DNA from: Candidatus Melainabacteria bacterium
GTDB taxonomy: Bacteria > Cyanobacteriota > Vampirovibrionia > Obscuribacterales > Obscuribacteraceae
DNA length: 64,000 bases
Reading direction: 5' to 3'
Assembly: GCA_017307165.1 (NCBI GenBank)
Contig: JAFKGK010000007.1
Location: 1 to 64,000 of the forward strand
The notes under the pieces are model-generated. The model saw only the letters and a program-made list of their open reading frames with translations, made no database searches and was not told the DNA's origin. Of this stretch, positions 8,904-17,439 are shown piece by piece. Each line of letters begins with the position of its first letter. Position 1 is the first letter of the stretch. The position numbers and the translations under genes were made by a program.

Positions 8904-9760
8904 TTGAGTCCAGCGAGAAAATCATTGTTGAGCTTGATATAGGCATAGTCATTGGCTTGCTTGGAGAGCTCGAGGGAGCGTTCGGCAGCAGCTTTGGCTC
9001 CGGCTTTATCGCCGAGCTTCTTAAGGATCTGGGCCTTCTGGTGGACGATGTAAAAGGCTTCTTTTTCGGCGATCGCTTGATCGATCCATTTTTTTGCTTT
9101 TTCTAGCTCATGATCGTGAGCGTTGTAAAAAGCGGCTGCCCAAAAGTAAGGCTTGTCCTTGCCATCGCCTGCCATTGTTTTTTCGATGTCGGCGTAGAGC
9201 TGGTCGATAAAGTCGACTTCGAGCTTGAGCGGTACAGCGAGGTTGCCCCAGGAGATGGTGAGGTCGCCAGCGCTTTCGCGTAGATTTTGCATGTCGATGG
9301 TAAAGGTCTCGACACTCTGAGCGAGCTTGACTGGCTTGGCTTTAAACTCGGCGACATTGCCTGCTGCATCGTATTTGTAAGGACCGGTCTGCTCGACGTT
9401 TTTGTTGATCATCACCGACCACTCGTCTTTGTTGGGGACGGTGAGCAAAACATAGGTGCCGGCGGGGATCTCTTTGCCGTTGAGCTTGACCTTGGTGCTA
9501 AAGACTAGTTTGGTGGCGGCATTGGCGCCGGTGCGCCAGACCTGACCGTAGGGGACTACATTTCCCCAGATCTCGCGGCCTTTGGCGCTAGGACGCGAAT
9601 AATTGATTTCGACATCGGTCAAGCCTACTTTTTGCTTGAGAGTACTTGCCGGACTGGGTTGCGGAAACTCGAGCTTTTGTGCTGATTGGGCCATTGCATT
9701 TGTTGCCATTACGACTCCGGCGCCTACTGCGCAAGTGAGTGAGAGTAGCTTGGTATTCAT
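8900..9760 (-). CDS. Exported DUF2911 protein with C-terminal TPR-like helices
   Basis: About 286 residues. A signal peptide (MNTKLLSLTC... to 'NAMAQ') precedes a DUF2911 domain, recognisable from 'VEINYSRPSAKGREIWG', 'PYGQVWRTGANAAT' and 'EIPAGTYVLLTVP'. The last 80 residues are paired helices with 'KAKKWIDQAIAEKEA' and 'KAGAKAAAERSLELS', like TPRs. I prefer the ATG at 9760 over the upstream TTG at 9781 because it begins a clean signal peptide. It is the first gene of the bsh operon and its stop overlaps the next start. The molecular function of DUF2911 is not known to me. Confidence 0.8.
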   Translation of the reverse strand: MNTKLLSLTCAVGAGVVMATNAMAQSAQKLEFPQPSPASTLKQKVGLTDVEINYSRPSAKGREIWGNVVPYGQVWRTGANAATKLVFSTKVKLNGKEIPAGTYVLLTVPNKDEWSVMINKNVEQTGPYKYDAAGNVAEFKAKPVKLAQSVETFTIDMQNLRESAGDLTISWGNLAVPLKLEVDFIDQLYADIEKTMAGDGKDKPYFWAAAFYNAHDHELEKAKKWIDQAIAEKEAFYIVHQKAQILKKLGDKAGAKAAAERSLELSKQANDYAYIKLNNDFLAGLK

Positions 9761-9894
9761 GATGTAGGTAGTTTTCCTCAAACGGATACGGGCTTTATTT
9801 TAACCTGGCATACATTAGACCGGTCGTCTAAATAGAGCAAGCCTTAATGCCACAGTTCTGTTTATTTGCTTATTTAGAAGGGCATCATATAGAT

Positions 9895-10299
9895 ATGAAA
9901 TGGAAAGATCTCGAACAATCCAAAAACATAGAGCTCGAGTGTCTGGGTCAGCGTACTCAGATTGACAGTCCCGAGGCTGAGGCTGCATTAAAATGCCAGA
10001 CGGAGGTGAGGGATCTCAGGCAGTATGTCGTTCAAGAGAGTGCAGTGCGGGGGCTCATCTCCGGTACGGCAACTGACCAATATGATATCGCCTTGGAAAA
10101 GGCCAAGGCCATGGCTCAATTTGATAATCAACTCTCGATGTTCGCTATTACCAACGGAGATGTAGGCAGCCCTCTGCTCGATGGCAAGTCCGATACACAA
10201 AAGGGCGCTGGCTTAACTGATAGCGAGCATAAGCCAAATCGATTTGAAAAGGCTTATGAGGATTTTGAGAGCATCATTTTGCAAAAACCTGACCAATGA
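9895..10299 (+). CDS. Hypothetical protein
   Basis: About 134 residues from the ATG at 9895; an ATG at 9847 in the same frame would add 16. The product is hydrophilic, helical and acidic, without signal peptide, membrane segment or recognised motif. It is divergent from the bsh operon and convergent with the SMR gene. The AAGGG upstream of 9895 is far away, so the start is unsure. It may be a lineage-specific small protein. Confidence 0.4.
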   Translation: MKWKDLEQSKNIELECLGQRTQIDSPEAEAALKCQTEVRDLRQYVVQESAVRGLISGTATDQYDIALEKAKAMAQFDNQLSMFAITNGDVGSPLLDGKSDTQKGAGLTDSEHKPNRFEKAYEDFESIILQKPDQ

Positions 10300-10315
10300 T
10301 TTTAAGAGCTTATCT

Positions 10316-10633
10316 TTAGCCGTGCGAGAGCTTGAGTCCGATCAAGCCTGCCAGGATCAATAAGACGCTGCATATGCGCCCGATGGTGGGTGGTTCGTTA
10401 AAGCAGACGATGCCTACGACAAAGGCGCCGAGAGCACCTATGCCGGTCCAGATGGCGTAAGCGGTGCCGAGCGGAATGTTTTTCATTGCCACTGCGAGCA
10501 ATACCATACTGGCGACGATGGCCAGGCCCGTGCCGATTACGATCAAGGGCCTGGGATCGGCTGATGCTGCCTTGAGGCCCACCGACCAGGCGACTTCAAA
10601 GAGTCCAGCGACTACTAGTATGACCCAGGACAC
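10316..10633 (-). CDS. sugE: SMR-family exporter, Gdx/SugE type
   Basis: 105 residues with four membrane helices, the standard small multidrug resistance size. The conserved Glu is in the first helix ('GLFEVAWSVGLK'), and 'GTAYAIWTGIGALGA' is the SugE/Gdx signature. Gdx proteins work as antiparallel dimers exporting guanidinium with proton antiport. The start is GTG at 10633 with AGGA about 8 bases upstream. It begins 10 bases after the nuoK stop, so it is likely read with the nuo operon. No guanidine riboswitch precedes it, unlike many gdx genes. A broader quaternary-ammonium role cannot be excluded. Confidence 0.85.
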   Translation of the reverse strand: MSWVILVVAGLFEVAWSVGLKAASADPRPLIVIGTGLAIVASMVLLAVAMKNIPLGTAYAIWTGIGALGAFVVGIVCFNEPPTIGRICSVLLILAGLIGLKLSHG

Positions 10634-10642
10634 AAAAGCGTC

Positions 10643-11245
10643 CTACCACTTGAGCAGGTTAAACCTGTTCATGTCTACAGTGGAGGTGTTGCGATAGAGC
10701 TGGAGCACGATGGCCAGACCGACGGCTGCTTCTGCTGCAGCTACGGTCAGGACAAAGATGGCAAAGAGCTGGCCCTTGAGCTGGATTGGATCGACATAGC
10801 GCGAAAAAGCAATCAGGTTGAGGTTGACGGCATTGAGCATGAGCTCGATGGAGATCAGCACTCTGACTGCGTTGCGTGACTGACCCATGCCGTACATGCC
10901 CATGGAAAAGAGCAGTGCGGAGAGGGAAAGATAGCGCACCAATTGGCCCTGGTTGAGGGTCAAGATGATGAAGCAGGAGAGAATGGTCATGGTGATGATG
11001 GCGCCCTTGTGGCCGCCGACACTACGAAACACCCAGCCTACCAGGGCGAGACCGACGCAAAACCACAGATCGTAGTGGTTGGCGACGACTAGCTCAAAGC
11101 CATTTGGTGCAAATGATTTGCCGGCAAAGGTACCGACTACTGCAGCTGCAAAGACACTGTAAGCGATGGCAAGATTGATGCCGAGCTTGGTGGTTTTAGG
11201 CTTCAACGCGTTAGGAGCGACTACTGATTGTTGTTGCGTGATCAC
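10643..11245 (-). CDS. nuoK: NADH-quinone oxidoreductase subunit K with N-terminal membrane extension
   Basis: 200 residues, twice the usual 100. The C-terminal half is canonical NuoK/NdhE ('LSLSALLFSMGMYG', 'VRVLISIELMLNAVNLNL' with its conserved Glu, 'TVAAAEAAVGLAIVLQ'). NuoK is a proton-channel subunit of the complex I membrane arm. The N-terminal ~97 residues add about three hydrophobic segments (about 22-45, 60-75, 80-97) not found in the normal subunit. GTG at 11245 has GAGG 8 bases upstream, so the extension seems to be truly translated. It lies 5 bases after nuoJ. Confidence 0.88.
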   Translation of the reverse strand: MITQQQSVVAPNALKPKTTKLGINLAIAYSVFAAAVVGTFAGKSFAPNGFELVVANHYDLWFCVGLALVGWVFRSVGGHKGAIITMTILSCFIILTLNQGQLVRYLSLSALLFSMGMYGMGQSRNAVRVLISIELMLNAVNLNLIAFSRYVDPIQLKGQLFAIFVLTVAAAEAAVGLAIVLQLYRNTSTVDMNRFNLLKW

Positions 11246-11250
11246 TTGGT

Positions 11251-11904
11251 CTACCTCGTCAATGCCAGATTGTTTTCTTGGGTCTTAGAGTCTTCGATGG
11301 CTTTTTTGGGCTCTTCGTCGGGATCGTGCAAGGGTTCGTTCTTGGCGATCATGATGGCGCCCATCAAAGCTGCGAGGAGCAAGACCGACGAAAATTCGAA
11401 GGGAATGGAATAAGTTGTGGTCAGCGCTTCGCCGATCACTTTGACTTGATCTTTGGCGACAGGCAATCCGGCTACAGGCCAGCGGTTTTCGCCTGAGATG
11501 GCTACGTAGAGAGTGATAAAGCTAAAAGCTGAGATCCAGAGAGTCATGTTGCGCTTGCAGCTAGCAAAAAACTTGGCCATTGCAGGCATATTGTCGTCAT
11601 CCGGCTCGGCAGTGCGCTCTGCTTCGAGTCTGGGGTTGGTGAGCATCAGGGCGATGACCACTACCAGAGTGATGGCGACTGCGTAGATCATGATCTGCGC
11701 CATCGCCAGAAACTGAGCGGAGAGCAAAAGAAAGAAACCAGCTATGGTGCCAAAGACGCCGATCAGGATAAAGCCCGATCTGATCACGACTCTGTCGTGC
11801 AGCACTCCGACGCCCAGGCAGATGGCCAGTGCGCTCAGCACGTAAAACATCCAGGTCTCCATGACCGGGAGGCTGAGCAGGGCAGTAAGGTTATCGTAGG
11901 ACAT
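11251..11904 (-). CDS. nuoJ: NADH-quinone oxidoreductase subunit J
   Basis: 217 residues with five hydrophobic helices in the first ~190 residues ('QIMIYAVAITLVVVIALML' holds the pi-bulge helix region typical of NuoJ) and a short charged tail. NuoJ is part of the proton-pumping membrane arm. A loop of about 25 acidic residues ('RTAEPDDDNMPAM') lies between helices 3 and 4. The gene follows nuoI after 20 bases and precedes nuoK by 5, in the usual I-J-K order. ATG at 11904. Confidence 0.86.
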   Translation of the reverse strand: MSYDNLTALLSLPVMETWMFYVLSALAICLGVGVLHDRVVIRSGFILIGVFGTIAGFFLLLSAQFLAMAQIMIYAVAITLVVVIALMLTNPRLEAERTAEPDDDNMPAMAKFFASCKRNMTLWISAFSFITLYVAISGENRWPVAGLPVAKDQVKVIGEALTTTYSIPFEFSSVLLLAALMGAIMIAKNEPLHDPDEEPKKAIEDSKTQENNLALTR

Positions 11905-11924
11905 TTGCGTGGTGACCTTTTTGA

Positions 11925-12749
11925 TTAAGCTTTGGGCTCTTCTTTGTTTTCTTCGGGCTTTGCTTCTGGTTTGGCTTCTTCGGACTTTGCTTCTTCTTTT
12001 TTAGCTTCTTCTGCTTTTACTGCATTTTCCAACCCCTCGCCCTTGGGAGCATTGGGGCTGAGAGCTGCAGTATCGGCGTCGTTTTTAGCGGCGCCTTCGG
12101 CAGCTGCCTTGGCGACATCAGCACTTGGGGCAGCAGGAGCTGGAGCAGCGGGAGTAGCAGGGGCGGCTGCAGGGGCAGCAGCAGCTGGAGCCCCTGCTGC
12201 CGCAGGCTTGGCTGGAGCGGCAGCGCCGGCAGCAGGAGCCGCCGCGGCTGGCTTAGCTGGTTTTGGCTTGGGCAGCGGGTTTTCTTTGCCAGCAAAGTAA
12301 TATGCCGACTCTTCTTGAGAGAGCGTGAGCTTTTTGAGATCGTAGATCAAGGCTTCGCGTGAGTAGTCGGACATCTCAAAATCATTTGTATTGATGATGC
12401 AAAATGTCGGGCAGACCTCGGTGCACAGACCGCAAAACATGCAGAGACCGTGATCGATCTCAAAATTGATCAACTCAAGTTTATTGGTCTCAGCGCTCTT
12501 GGCGGATGTGATCTTGATGCACTTATCCGGGCATACTCTTTCGCATTGACGGCAGGAGATGCAGAGGTGTTCGCCTGACTCGGGATTGACTGTGAGAGCC
12601 AATCTACCGCGGAAGAACGGCGAGAGGGTCGGCATTTCGTCCGGATAGTTTTTGGTGATCGGTTCTCTAAAGGTGTGTTTGAACACCGTGGAGAGACCCT
12701 GGCGAATGGCATTGAAGCCATCTACGGCTCGATTGAGGAGACTAGCCAT
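11925..12749 (-). CDS. nuoI: NADH-quinone oxidoreductase subunit I with Ala/Pro-rich tail
   Basis: 274 residues. The first ~165 are NuoI: two 4Fe-4S motifs, 'CISCRQCERVCP' (63-74) and 'CMFCGLCTEVCP' (103-114), which hold clusters N6a and N6b on the path to quinone. The remaining ~110 residues are low complexity, first Ala/Pro-rich ('KPAAAAPAAGAAAPAK') and then Lys/Glu-rich ('AEEAKKEEAKSEEAKP'). Normal NuoI ends before this, so the tail is an addition of unknown role. The ATG at 12749 overlaps the nuoH stop by 8 bases. Confidence 0.9.
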   Translation of the reverse strand: MASLLNRAVDGFNAIRQGLSTVFKHTFREPITKNYPDEMPTLSPFFRGRLALTVNPESGEHLCISCRQCERVCPDKCIKITSAKSAETNKLELINFEIDHGLCMFCGLCTEVCPTFCIINTNDFEMSDYSREALIYDLKKLTLSQEESAYYFAGKENPLPKPKPAKPAAAAPAAGAAAPAKPAAAGAPAAAAPAAAPATPAAPAPAAPSADVAKAAAEGAAKNDADTAALSPNAPKGEGLENAVKAEEAKKEEAKSEEAKPEAKPEENKEEPKA

Positions 12750-14115
12750 GACTGATTACGAACCCCCGGGCAAAGACTACCAAAACAAAGATGATGAGAG
12801 AGAGCGGAATGAGACGCTTCCAGCCAAAATTCATCAGTTGGTCGATGCGGAAACGGGGCAGTGTGCCGCGGATCAGGATAGCAAAGAAGACCAGCGAATA
12901 GACTTTGGCAATGACCCAGAAGGTAGCGAACAAGGTCTCGGGATTGATCAAGTGCAGGTCTTTGACCAGAGGAGTCTCGCGGAGGGCGGCGATCATCTGG
13001 GGGAAAGGCGTGAACTTGTCGAGGAGATAGGGAGGGATGGGATTGTCGCCGCCACCGAGAAACATCACGGTGGTGATGCTGGCAACCACAAAGAGGTTGG
13101 TAAATTCGGCGAGAAAGAAGATCGCGAATTTGATGCCTGAGTACTCGGTGTTGTAACCGGAGACCAGCTCGGACTCGGCTTCGGGAAGGTCAAAGGGGAT
13201 GCGGTTGATCTCAGCGCAAGCGCTGGTGAGATAGAGGCAAAAGCTCATAAATACGCAGGGCACCAGGACTAGTGCTGCTACATAGGAGAGACCGCCATAG
13301 GGGTAAAAGGCTGCGAGTGCCTTGTCAGCGCCTTGACCGGAGATAATAGCCGCAAAAAACTGATTGAGGCCAGCGAGAGCGCCACCACCGAGGATATTCC
13401 AGTTGAGGATACCGCCTGCTTGTTGCTGAGCGATCTTGACCACATCGAGGGTGCCTGCCATCAGGCAGACAGTGATGAGAGAAAAGACCAGGGGGATCTC
13501 ATATGAAATGGCTTGAGCTGCAGATCTCAGGCCGCCAACGAGGGAGTATTTGTTGTTGGAAGACCACCCGGCCATGACCAGTGCCACCACAGGCAGTGAG
13601 GCGGAGGCGAGGATGTAAAAAATACCGGTGGGCAGATTGAGGATCTTAAAGAGATCGTGATTGTTGGTGACGGCTGCCAGAAGAGGCAGGGAGCCAAAGA
13701 TCGAAGGAGCAAAAAAGAGGATCGGAGCCAGGGTAAACATAAAGGCATCAGCCCCGGTAGGGGTGATGTCTTCTTTTAAGAGGAGCTTGACGGCATCGGC
13801 CATGGTCTGGAGATTGCCATCCGGTCCCACTCTGTTAGGGCCCTTTCTTACTGTAAAGATAGCCAGGGCACGGCGCTCGATCAGTACCATAAACATCGCG
13901 TTGATCGGGATAAAGACCAGGATGGCCACGATCGGTGTGACTGCTTTGAGGATCTCGTTGATGAGCGTGACGCGCTCGCCAAACTGTCCTTCGAGCAGCA
14001 TCGGCAGACCGACTCCGATAGACCAGCACACGGCCCAGACGATACCAAAGATGATCGAAAGCCAGGCTATCGACAATCTCGATAATTTAAAAACTTCAGC
14101 TCCGTTGGGAATCAT
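12742..14115 (-). CDS. nuoH: NADH-quinone oxidoreductase subunit H
   Basis: 457 residues, somewhat longer than E. coli NuoH. It links the peripheral and membrane arms and shapes the quinone cavity. Seen: 'IERRALAIFTVRKGPNRVGP' (family signature), 'DAVKLLLKEDITP', 'EINRIPFDLPEAESELVSGY' region with its conserved acidic residues, and 8-9 membrane helices. A loop near 'FLGGGDNPIPPYLLDKFTPF' is longer than usual. It is in the D-H-I order expected when nuoE, F and G are absent. Confidence 0.92.
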   Translation of the reverse strand: MIPNGAEVFKLSRLSIAWLSIIFGIVWAVCWSIGVGLPMLLEGQFGERVTLINEILKAVTPIVAILVFIPINAMFMVLIERRALAIFTVRKGPNRVGPDGNLQTMADAVKLLLKEDITPTGADAFMFTLAPILFFAPSIFGSLPLLAAVTNNHDLFKILNLPTGIFYILASASLPVVALVMAGWSSNNKYSLVGGLRSAAQAISYEIPLVFSLITVCLMAGTLDVVKIAQQQAGGILNWNILGGGALAGLNQFFAAIISGQGADKALAAFYPYGGLSYVAALVLVPCVFMSFCLYLTSACAEINRIPFDLPEAESELVSGYNTEYSGIKFAIFFLAEFTNLFVVASITTVMFLGGGDNPIPPYLLDKFTPFPQMIAALRETPLVKDLHLINPETLFATFWVIAKVYSLVFFAILIRGTLPRFRIDQLMNFGWKRLIPLSLIIFVLVVFARGFVISHG

Positions 14116-14163
14116 GAATTGGTGTCCTTATCTCCAAGTATTGCGTGGGCAAGAGTGTCGGTC

Positions 14164-15297
14164 TTATCTGTCGACGTCGGGGAGGATGACGTCGATTGAT
14201 CCAAAGATAGCCATGATGTCGGCGATGGGTGCGCCGACCAGCAACTCGGGCAGGACCGAGAGATTGCAAAAAGAGGGGTTGCGCCATCTGAAACGATACG
14301 GTTTGTCCGTACCGGTGGAGATGACATAGCAGCCGAGGATGCCGCGGGGCGATTCGACTGCGGCAAAGCCTTCGCCTGCCTTGACGCGCATGCCAGCTGC
14401 TTGCTTTTTGGCGATGATATCGCCTTCGGGGATTTTTGCCAGACACTGTCTGATGATCTTGATGGACTCTCTCATCTCGAGGATGCGAGCCATATAACGA
14501 TCCCAGGTGTCGCCATCCTTGTTGTAGCCGATGGACTCAAACTCGATCTCAGGATAGATCGAGTAAGGCTTGTCTTTGCGCAGATCGATAGGGATGCCCG
14601 AGCATCTGGCGCAAGGGCCGGTGACTGCATAATCTTTTGCGACGCTTTGCTTGAGGATGCCGATGCCCTTAGTTCGATTTAAAAAGATCGGGTTTTCGGT
14701 GACGATGGCTTCGTATTCGTCGATGCGATCGGGAAACTCATCGAGAAACTTGCTCAATTTGTCAAACCATTGCGGCTTGGGATCGCGCAGTACGCCACCG
14801 ATGCGGATGTAGTTGTACATCATGCGCTGACCGGCGATTTCTTCAAAGAGATCAAAGAGTTTTTCGCGTTCGCGGAAAGGATAGAAGGGAAAGCCGAACA
14901 TGGCGCCCAAGTCGATCAGGTAGGTGCCGAGCCAGAGCAGGTGCGAAGTGATGCGGTTCATTTCACCTACGATGACGCGGAGATACTCAGCGCGAGGCGG
15001 TACCACCATGCCATCGATTGATTCGCAAGCGCGCGCCATGGCCCATGAGGTAAACATGCCGGAGAGATAATCGACGCGATCGATCAGGGCCTGGTATTGA
15101 AACCAGGTGCGGTTTTGACCTTGCCATTCTTGAGCGCGGTGCAAGTGGCCCAGTACGGGCTCGACGTGCTTGACGGTCTCGCCGTCGAGATTGAGCAAGA
15201 GACGCAATACACCGTGGGTCGCAGGGTGCTGCGGTCCCATGTTGATGATCATCTCGTCTGTCTTGAGGTCGACTCTATCTTGAAATTCGGTAGCCAT
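14164..15297 (-). CDS. nuoD: NADH-quinone oxidoreductase subunit D
   Basis: 377 residues from the ATG at 15297, which has AAGGA about 8 bases upstream; the frame stays open to 15501 but that stretch overlaps nuoC and is not NuoD-like. The 49-kDa-type subunit forms the quinone site with NuoB. Seen: 'NMGPQHPATHGVLR', 'PVLGHLHR', 'NRITSHLLWLGTYLIDLGA', 'GPCARCSGIPIDLRKD' and the C-terminal 'ILPDVDR'. The motif run is intact. It sits 23 bases after nuoC. Confidence 0.93.
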   Translation of the reverse strand: MATEFQDRVDLKTDEMIINMGPQHPATHGVLRLLLNLDGETVKHVEPVLGHLHRAQEWQGQNRTWFQYQALIDRVDYLSGMFTSWAMARACESIDGMVVPPRAEYLRVIVGEMNRITSHLLWLGTYLIDLGAMFGFPFYPFREREKLFDLFEEIAGQRMMYNYIRIGGVLRDPKPQWFDKLSKFLDEFPDRIDEYEAIVTENPIFLNRTKGIGILKQSVAKDYAVTGPCARCSGIPIDLRKDKPYSIYPEIEFESIGYNKDGDTWDRYMARILEMRESIKIIRQCLAKIPEGDIIAKKQAAGMRVKAGEGFAAVESPRGILGCYVISTGTDKPYRFRWRNPSFCNLSVLPELLVGAPIADIMAIFGSIDVILPDVDR

Positions 15298-15320
15298 TGC
15301 TGTGGTCCTTGGGGATTGTT

Positions 15321-15857
15321 TTAACGGAAGCTGTGGGGATTTTTGTCGTTGAGGCAATCCACCGGTTGCTTGTAATCGCGTCTCAAGGGATGTCCGTCCC
15401 AGTCCCAGGGATTGAGGATGCGCCTCATATAGGGATGGCCGGTAAACCTGATGCCGACGAGATCGTAAGTCTCTCTCTCGTGCCAGTTGGCCGAAGGCCA
15501 AAATCTAGCGATGCTGGGCACAGTAGGTAGTTGATCTTGAGGGATCTCTGTCTTGAGCGCACGGACCTTGATCACGAGCTCGCCTTTGTGGCTGTAAGAC
15601 CAGAGGTGATAGACCGCGTCGATGGAGTCGGCCATGTCGACACCAGATATGGTGATCAAGAGATCGAGATTGATCTCGGACGAATTGCGCAAAAGCTTGA
15701 TTGCTGAGTCCAGATCTTGCTTGGCGAGGACTATGGTCTCGGCGCCGAGAGAGTCGGGCAGGCGCTCGCTATTGATGCCGTGCTCGCTCAGAAACTGGCC
15801 ATACTGTCCTGCCGGCAATGGTGCCTGTGGCTCGGGTGGCTTGGTTTCGGTACTCAT
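15321..15857 (-). CDS. nuoC: NADH-quinone oxidoreductase subunit C
   Basis: 178 residues, the 30-kDa-type subunit of the peripheral arm. The family signature 'WHERETYDLVGIRFTGHP' (about 124-141) and 'RRILNPWDWDGHPLRRDY' are present, with a Pro-rich first 15 residues. It is separate from nuoD rather than fused as in E. coli. ATG at 15857 has AGGAG upstream. It lies 24 bases after nuoB. Confidence 0.92.
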   Translation of the reverse strand: MSTETKPPEPQAPLPAGQYGQFLSEHGINSERLPDSLGAETIVLAKQDLDSAIKLLRNSSEINLDLLITISGVDMADSIDAVYHLWSYSHKGELVIKVRALKTEIPQDQLPTVPSIARFWPSANWHERETYDLVGIRFTGHPYMRRILNPWDWDGHPLRRDYKQPVDCLNDKNPHSFR

Positions 15858-15881
15858 GGTGTCTAAGGCTCCTGGCTTGTC

Positions 15882-16664
15882 TTATTGGTTAGCTTGAGGC
15901 TGGGAATTATCTGGTTGAGCTGCTGCTTGTGCAGGATCTGCTTGATCGGGAGCCGCCGCTTGCTCTGTTGGTGCTGGATTGGCGATAGCTGCCTTACGCT
16001 TTAGCGAGGCCTCGGCTTCGGCTTCGGCCTCAGCCAAGAGGTCGGCCATGGGGCGCCCGGTATCATAGTCCACGTGGCGGACCGACATCTGAGCATAGGC
16101 ACGCTTTTTGCGGTCCATATAGTTTTCGGTGCGGATCTTTTGCTGCAATTTGAGCAGGGCGTCGAGGATGGACTCGGGTCTGGGCGGGCAGCCGGGCAAG
16201 TAGACGTCCACGGGGATGATGCGGTCTACGCCTTGCACTACGGAGTATGAGTCGTTGAACATGCCACCAGTAATGGTGCAGGCGCCCATGGCGATCACGT
16301 ATTTGGGTTCGGGCATCTGATCGTAGAGAGTGATCAGAGCAGGTGCCATCTTGCGGGTGATGGTGCCGGCGGTCAGGATCATGTCGGCCTGACGCGGAGT
16401 AGCTCTAAATACTTCGGAGCCAAATCTCGAGATGTCAAAGGCAGACATGCCTACAGACATCATCTCGATAGCGCAGCAAGAAGTGCCAAAGGTCAGAGGC
16501 CAGACCGAGTTGGAGCGGGCCAGATTGCCGATCGGAGTCATGATCGGGTTGAGAGCTTGGCCGAGCAGATCGATGACGTGCTCGAGATTGCTGACGGTGA
16601 CCGAGTCTTTGAGCTCTTCGGGCACTTCGGGAAAATTCCCTCTAATTAGATTGGTTTCAGTCAT
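15882..16664 (-). CDS. nuoB: NADH-quinone oxidoreductase subunit B with acidic/Gln-Ala tail
   Basis: 260 residues from the ATG at 16664 ([14 protein letters not shown]); an upstream in-frame start at 16736 would overlap nuoA. NuoB carries the terminal 4Fe-4S cluster N2: '[12 protein letters not shown]' and '[12 protein letters not shown]' and '[12 protein letters not shown]' supply the cysteines. The last ~70 residues are Ala/Glu/Gln-rich ('[16 protein letters not shown]') and exceed the usual subunit. The gene is 19 bases after nuoA. Confidence 0.92.
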   Translation of the reverse strand: MTETNLIRGNFPEVPEELKDSVTVSNLEHVIDLLGQALNPIMTPIGNLARSNSVWPLTFGTSCCAIEMMSVGMSAFDISRFGSEVFRATPRQADMILTAGTITRKMAPALITLYDQMPEPKYVIAMGACTITGGMFNDSYSVVQGVDRIIPVDVYLPGCPPRPESILDALLKLQQKIRTENYMDRKKRAYAQMSVRHVDYDTGRPMADLLAEAEAEAEASLKRKAAIANPAPTEQAAAPDQADPAQAAAQPDNSQPQANQ

Positions 16665-16683
16665 GATTTCCGTGCCTTTAGCC

Positions 16684-17145
16684 TTAGTTCTTGTCCCATT
16701 CGAGTGCGCCTTTTTTCCAGGCGTAGACCAGTCCAACGACCAGTATGGTCAAAAAGATACTGATCTCTATCGGCCCGATCATCTTGTATCCGATCAACTC
16801 CATGGCCTTGCCGTTGGCCATCATGCTTTTGACGGTGTCGGCACCGAGGAGGAGATTGGGGAGGTTGTCGGTAGCGAGCAACCACGGAATGATAAAGATG
16901 ACTTCGATATCAAAGAGGATAAATAGAAGTGCATATAAGTAGTAACGGACGTCAAATTGCACCAGCGCTTCTTGTAAGGGGCGCATGCCGCACTCATAAG
17001 GCTGGTTTTTGAGTCGGTTTGGTCTGTGATAGCCGAGTGCCAATTGCAGCACCCAGGCCAAGAGCACCATTCCCAGGGCCGGCAATGCAAAACCGACGAT
17101 GACAAAGACGACTATCTGTGCAAGTTGTAAGTAGCTCGGATCCAT
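16684..17145 (-). CDS. nuoA: NADH-quinone oxidoreductase subunit A
   Basis: 153 residues from the ATG at 17145 with AGGAAG 5 bases upstream; the frame extends to 17205 but that part lacks NuoA character. Three membrane helices, with the signature '[20 protein letters not shown]' region and '[17 protein letters not shown]', whose acidic residues help seat the quinone channel. An extra stretch between helices 2 and 3 ('[19 protein letters not shown]') makes it longer than E. coli NuoA. First gene of the nuo operon. Confidence 0.92.
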   Translation of the reverse strand: MDPSYLQLAQIVVFVIVGFALPALGMVLLAWVLQLALGYHRPNRLKNQPYECGMRPLQEALVQFDVRYYLYALLFILFDIEVIFIIPWLLATDNLPNLLLGADTVKSMMANGKAMELIGYKMIGPIEISIFLTILVVGLVYAWKKGALEWDKN

Positions 17146-17214
17146 CTTACTTCCTATTATGATCTCCCAGCAGTAAAGCATAGCAGGCTCAAACCCAAAC
17201 GGCATGAGGCGGAG

Positions 17215-17246
17215 ATTATAGCGAGATAAGCCTCAAAGGCACGCAA
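17215..17246 (-). promoter_or_regulatory. Candidate nuo promoter
   Basis: On the minus strand a perfect TATAAT (17215-17220) stands about 70 bases before nuoA. The best -35 word, TTGCGT (17241-17246), is 20 bases away, which is long, so the promoter rests mostly on the -10 box and position. Confidence 0.4.
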
Positions 17247-17439
17247 CGTGATGGAAAGCCGGTCATTGAGAAAAGGTTTACGAAGTAGAAGCGGAACTTA
17301 TCACTTTTTTAAGAGTCGAGAATGGCGTCAGCACTGGAAAATTAGCAATTTGCACCAGAAATAAAGGTTAACAAAGCAGGCGCTCTCAGGCCCTACTCTT
17401 GTACTCTCGAAGGAGGTAGGCAAGAGGCGCAGGTATCCC

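Noticed and set aside
11932..12300. Plus-strand Ala/Gly-rich frame of 122 codons
   Set aside because: Shadow of the low-complexity NuoI tail on the other strand.
15298..15501. N-terminal extension of NuoD
   Set aside because: It overlaps nuoC in another frame, is basic and low in NuoD character, and the ATG at 15297 has a good ribosome site.
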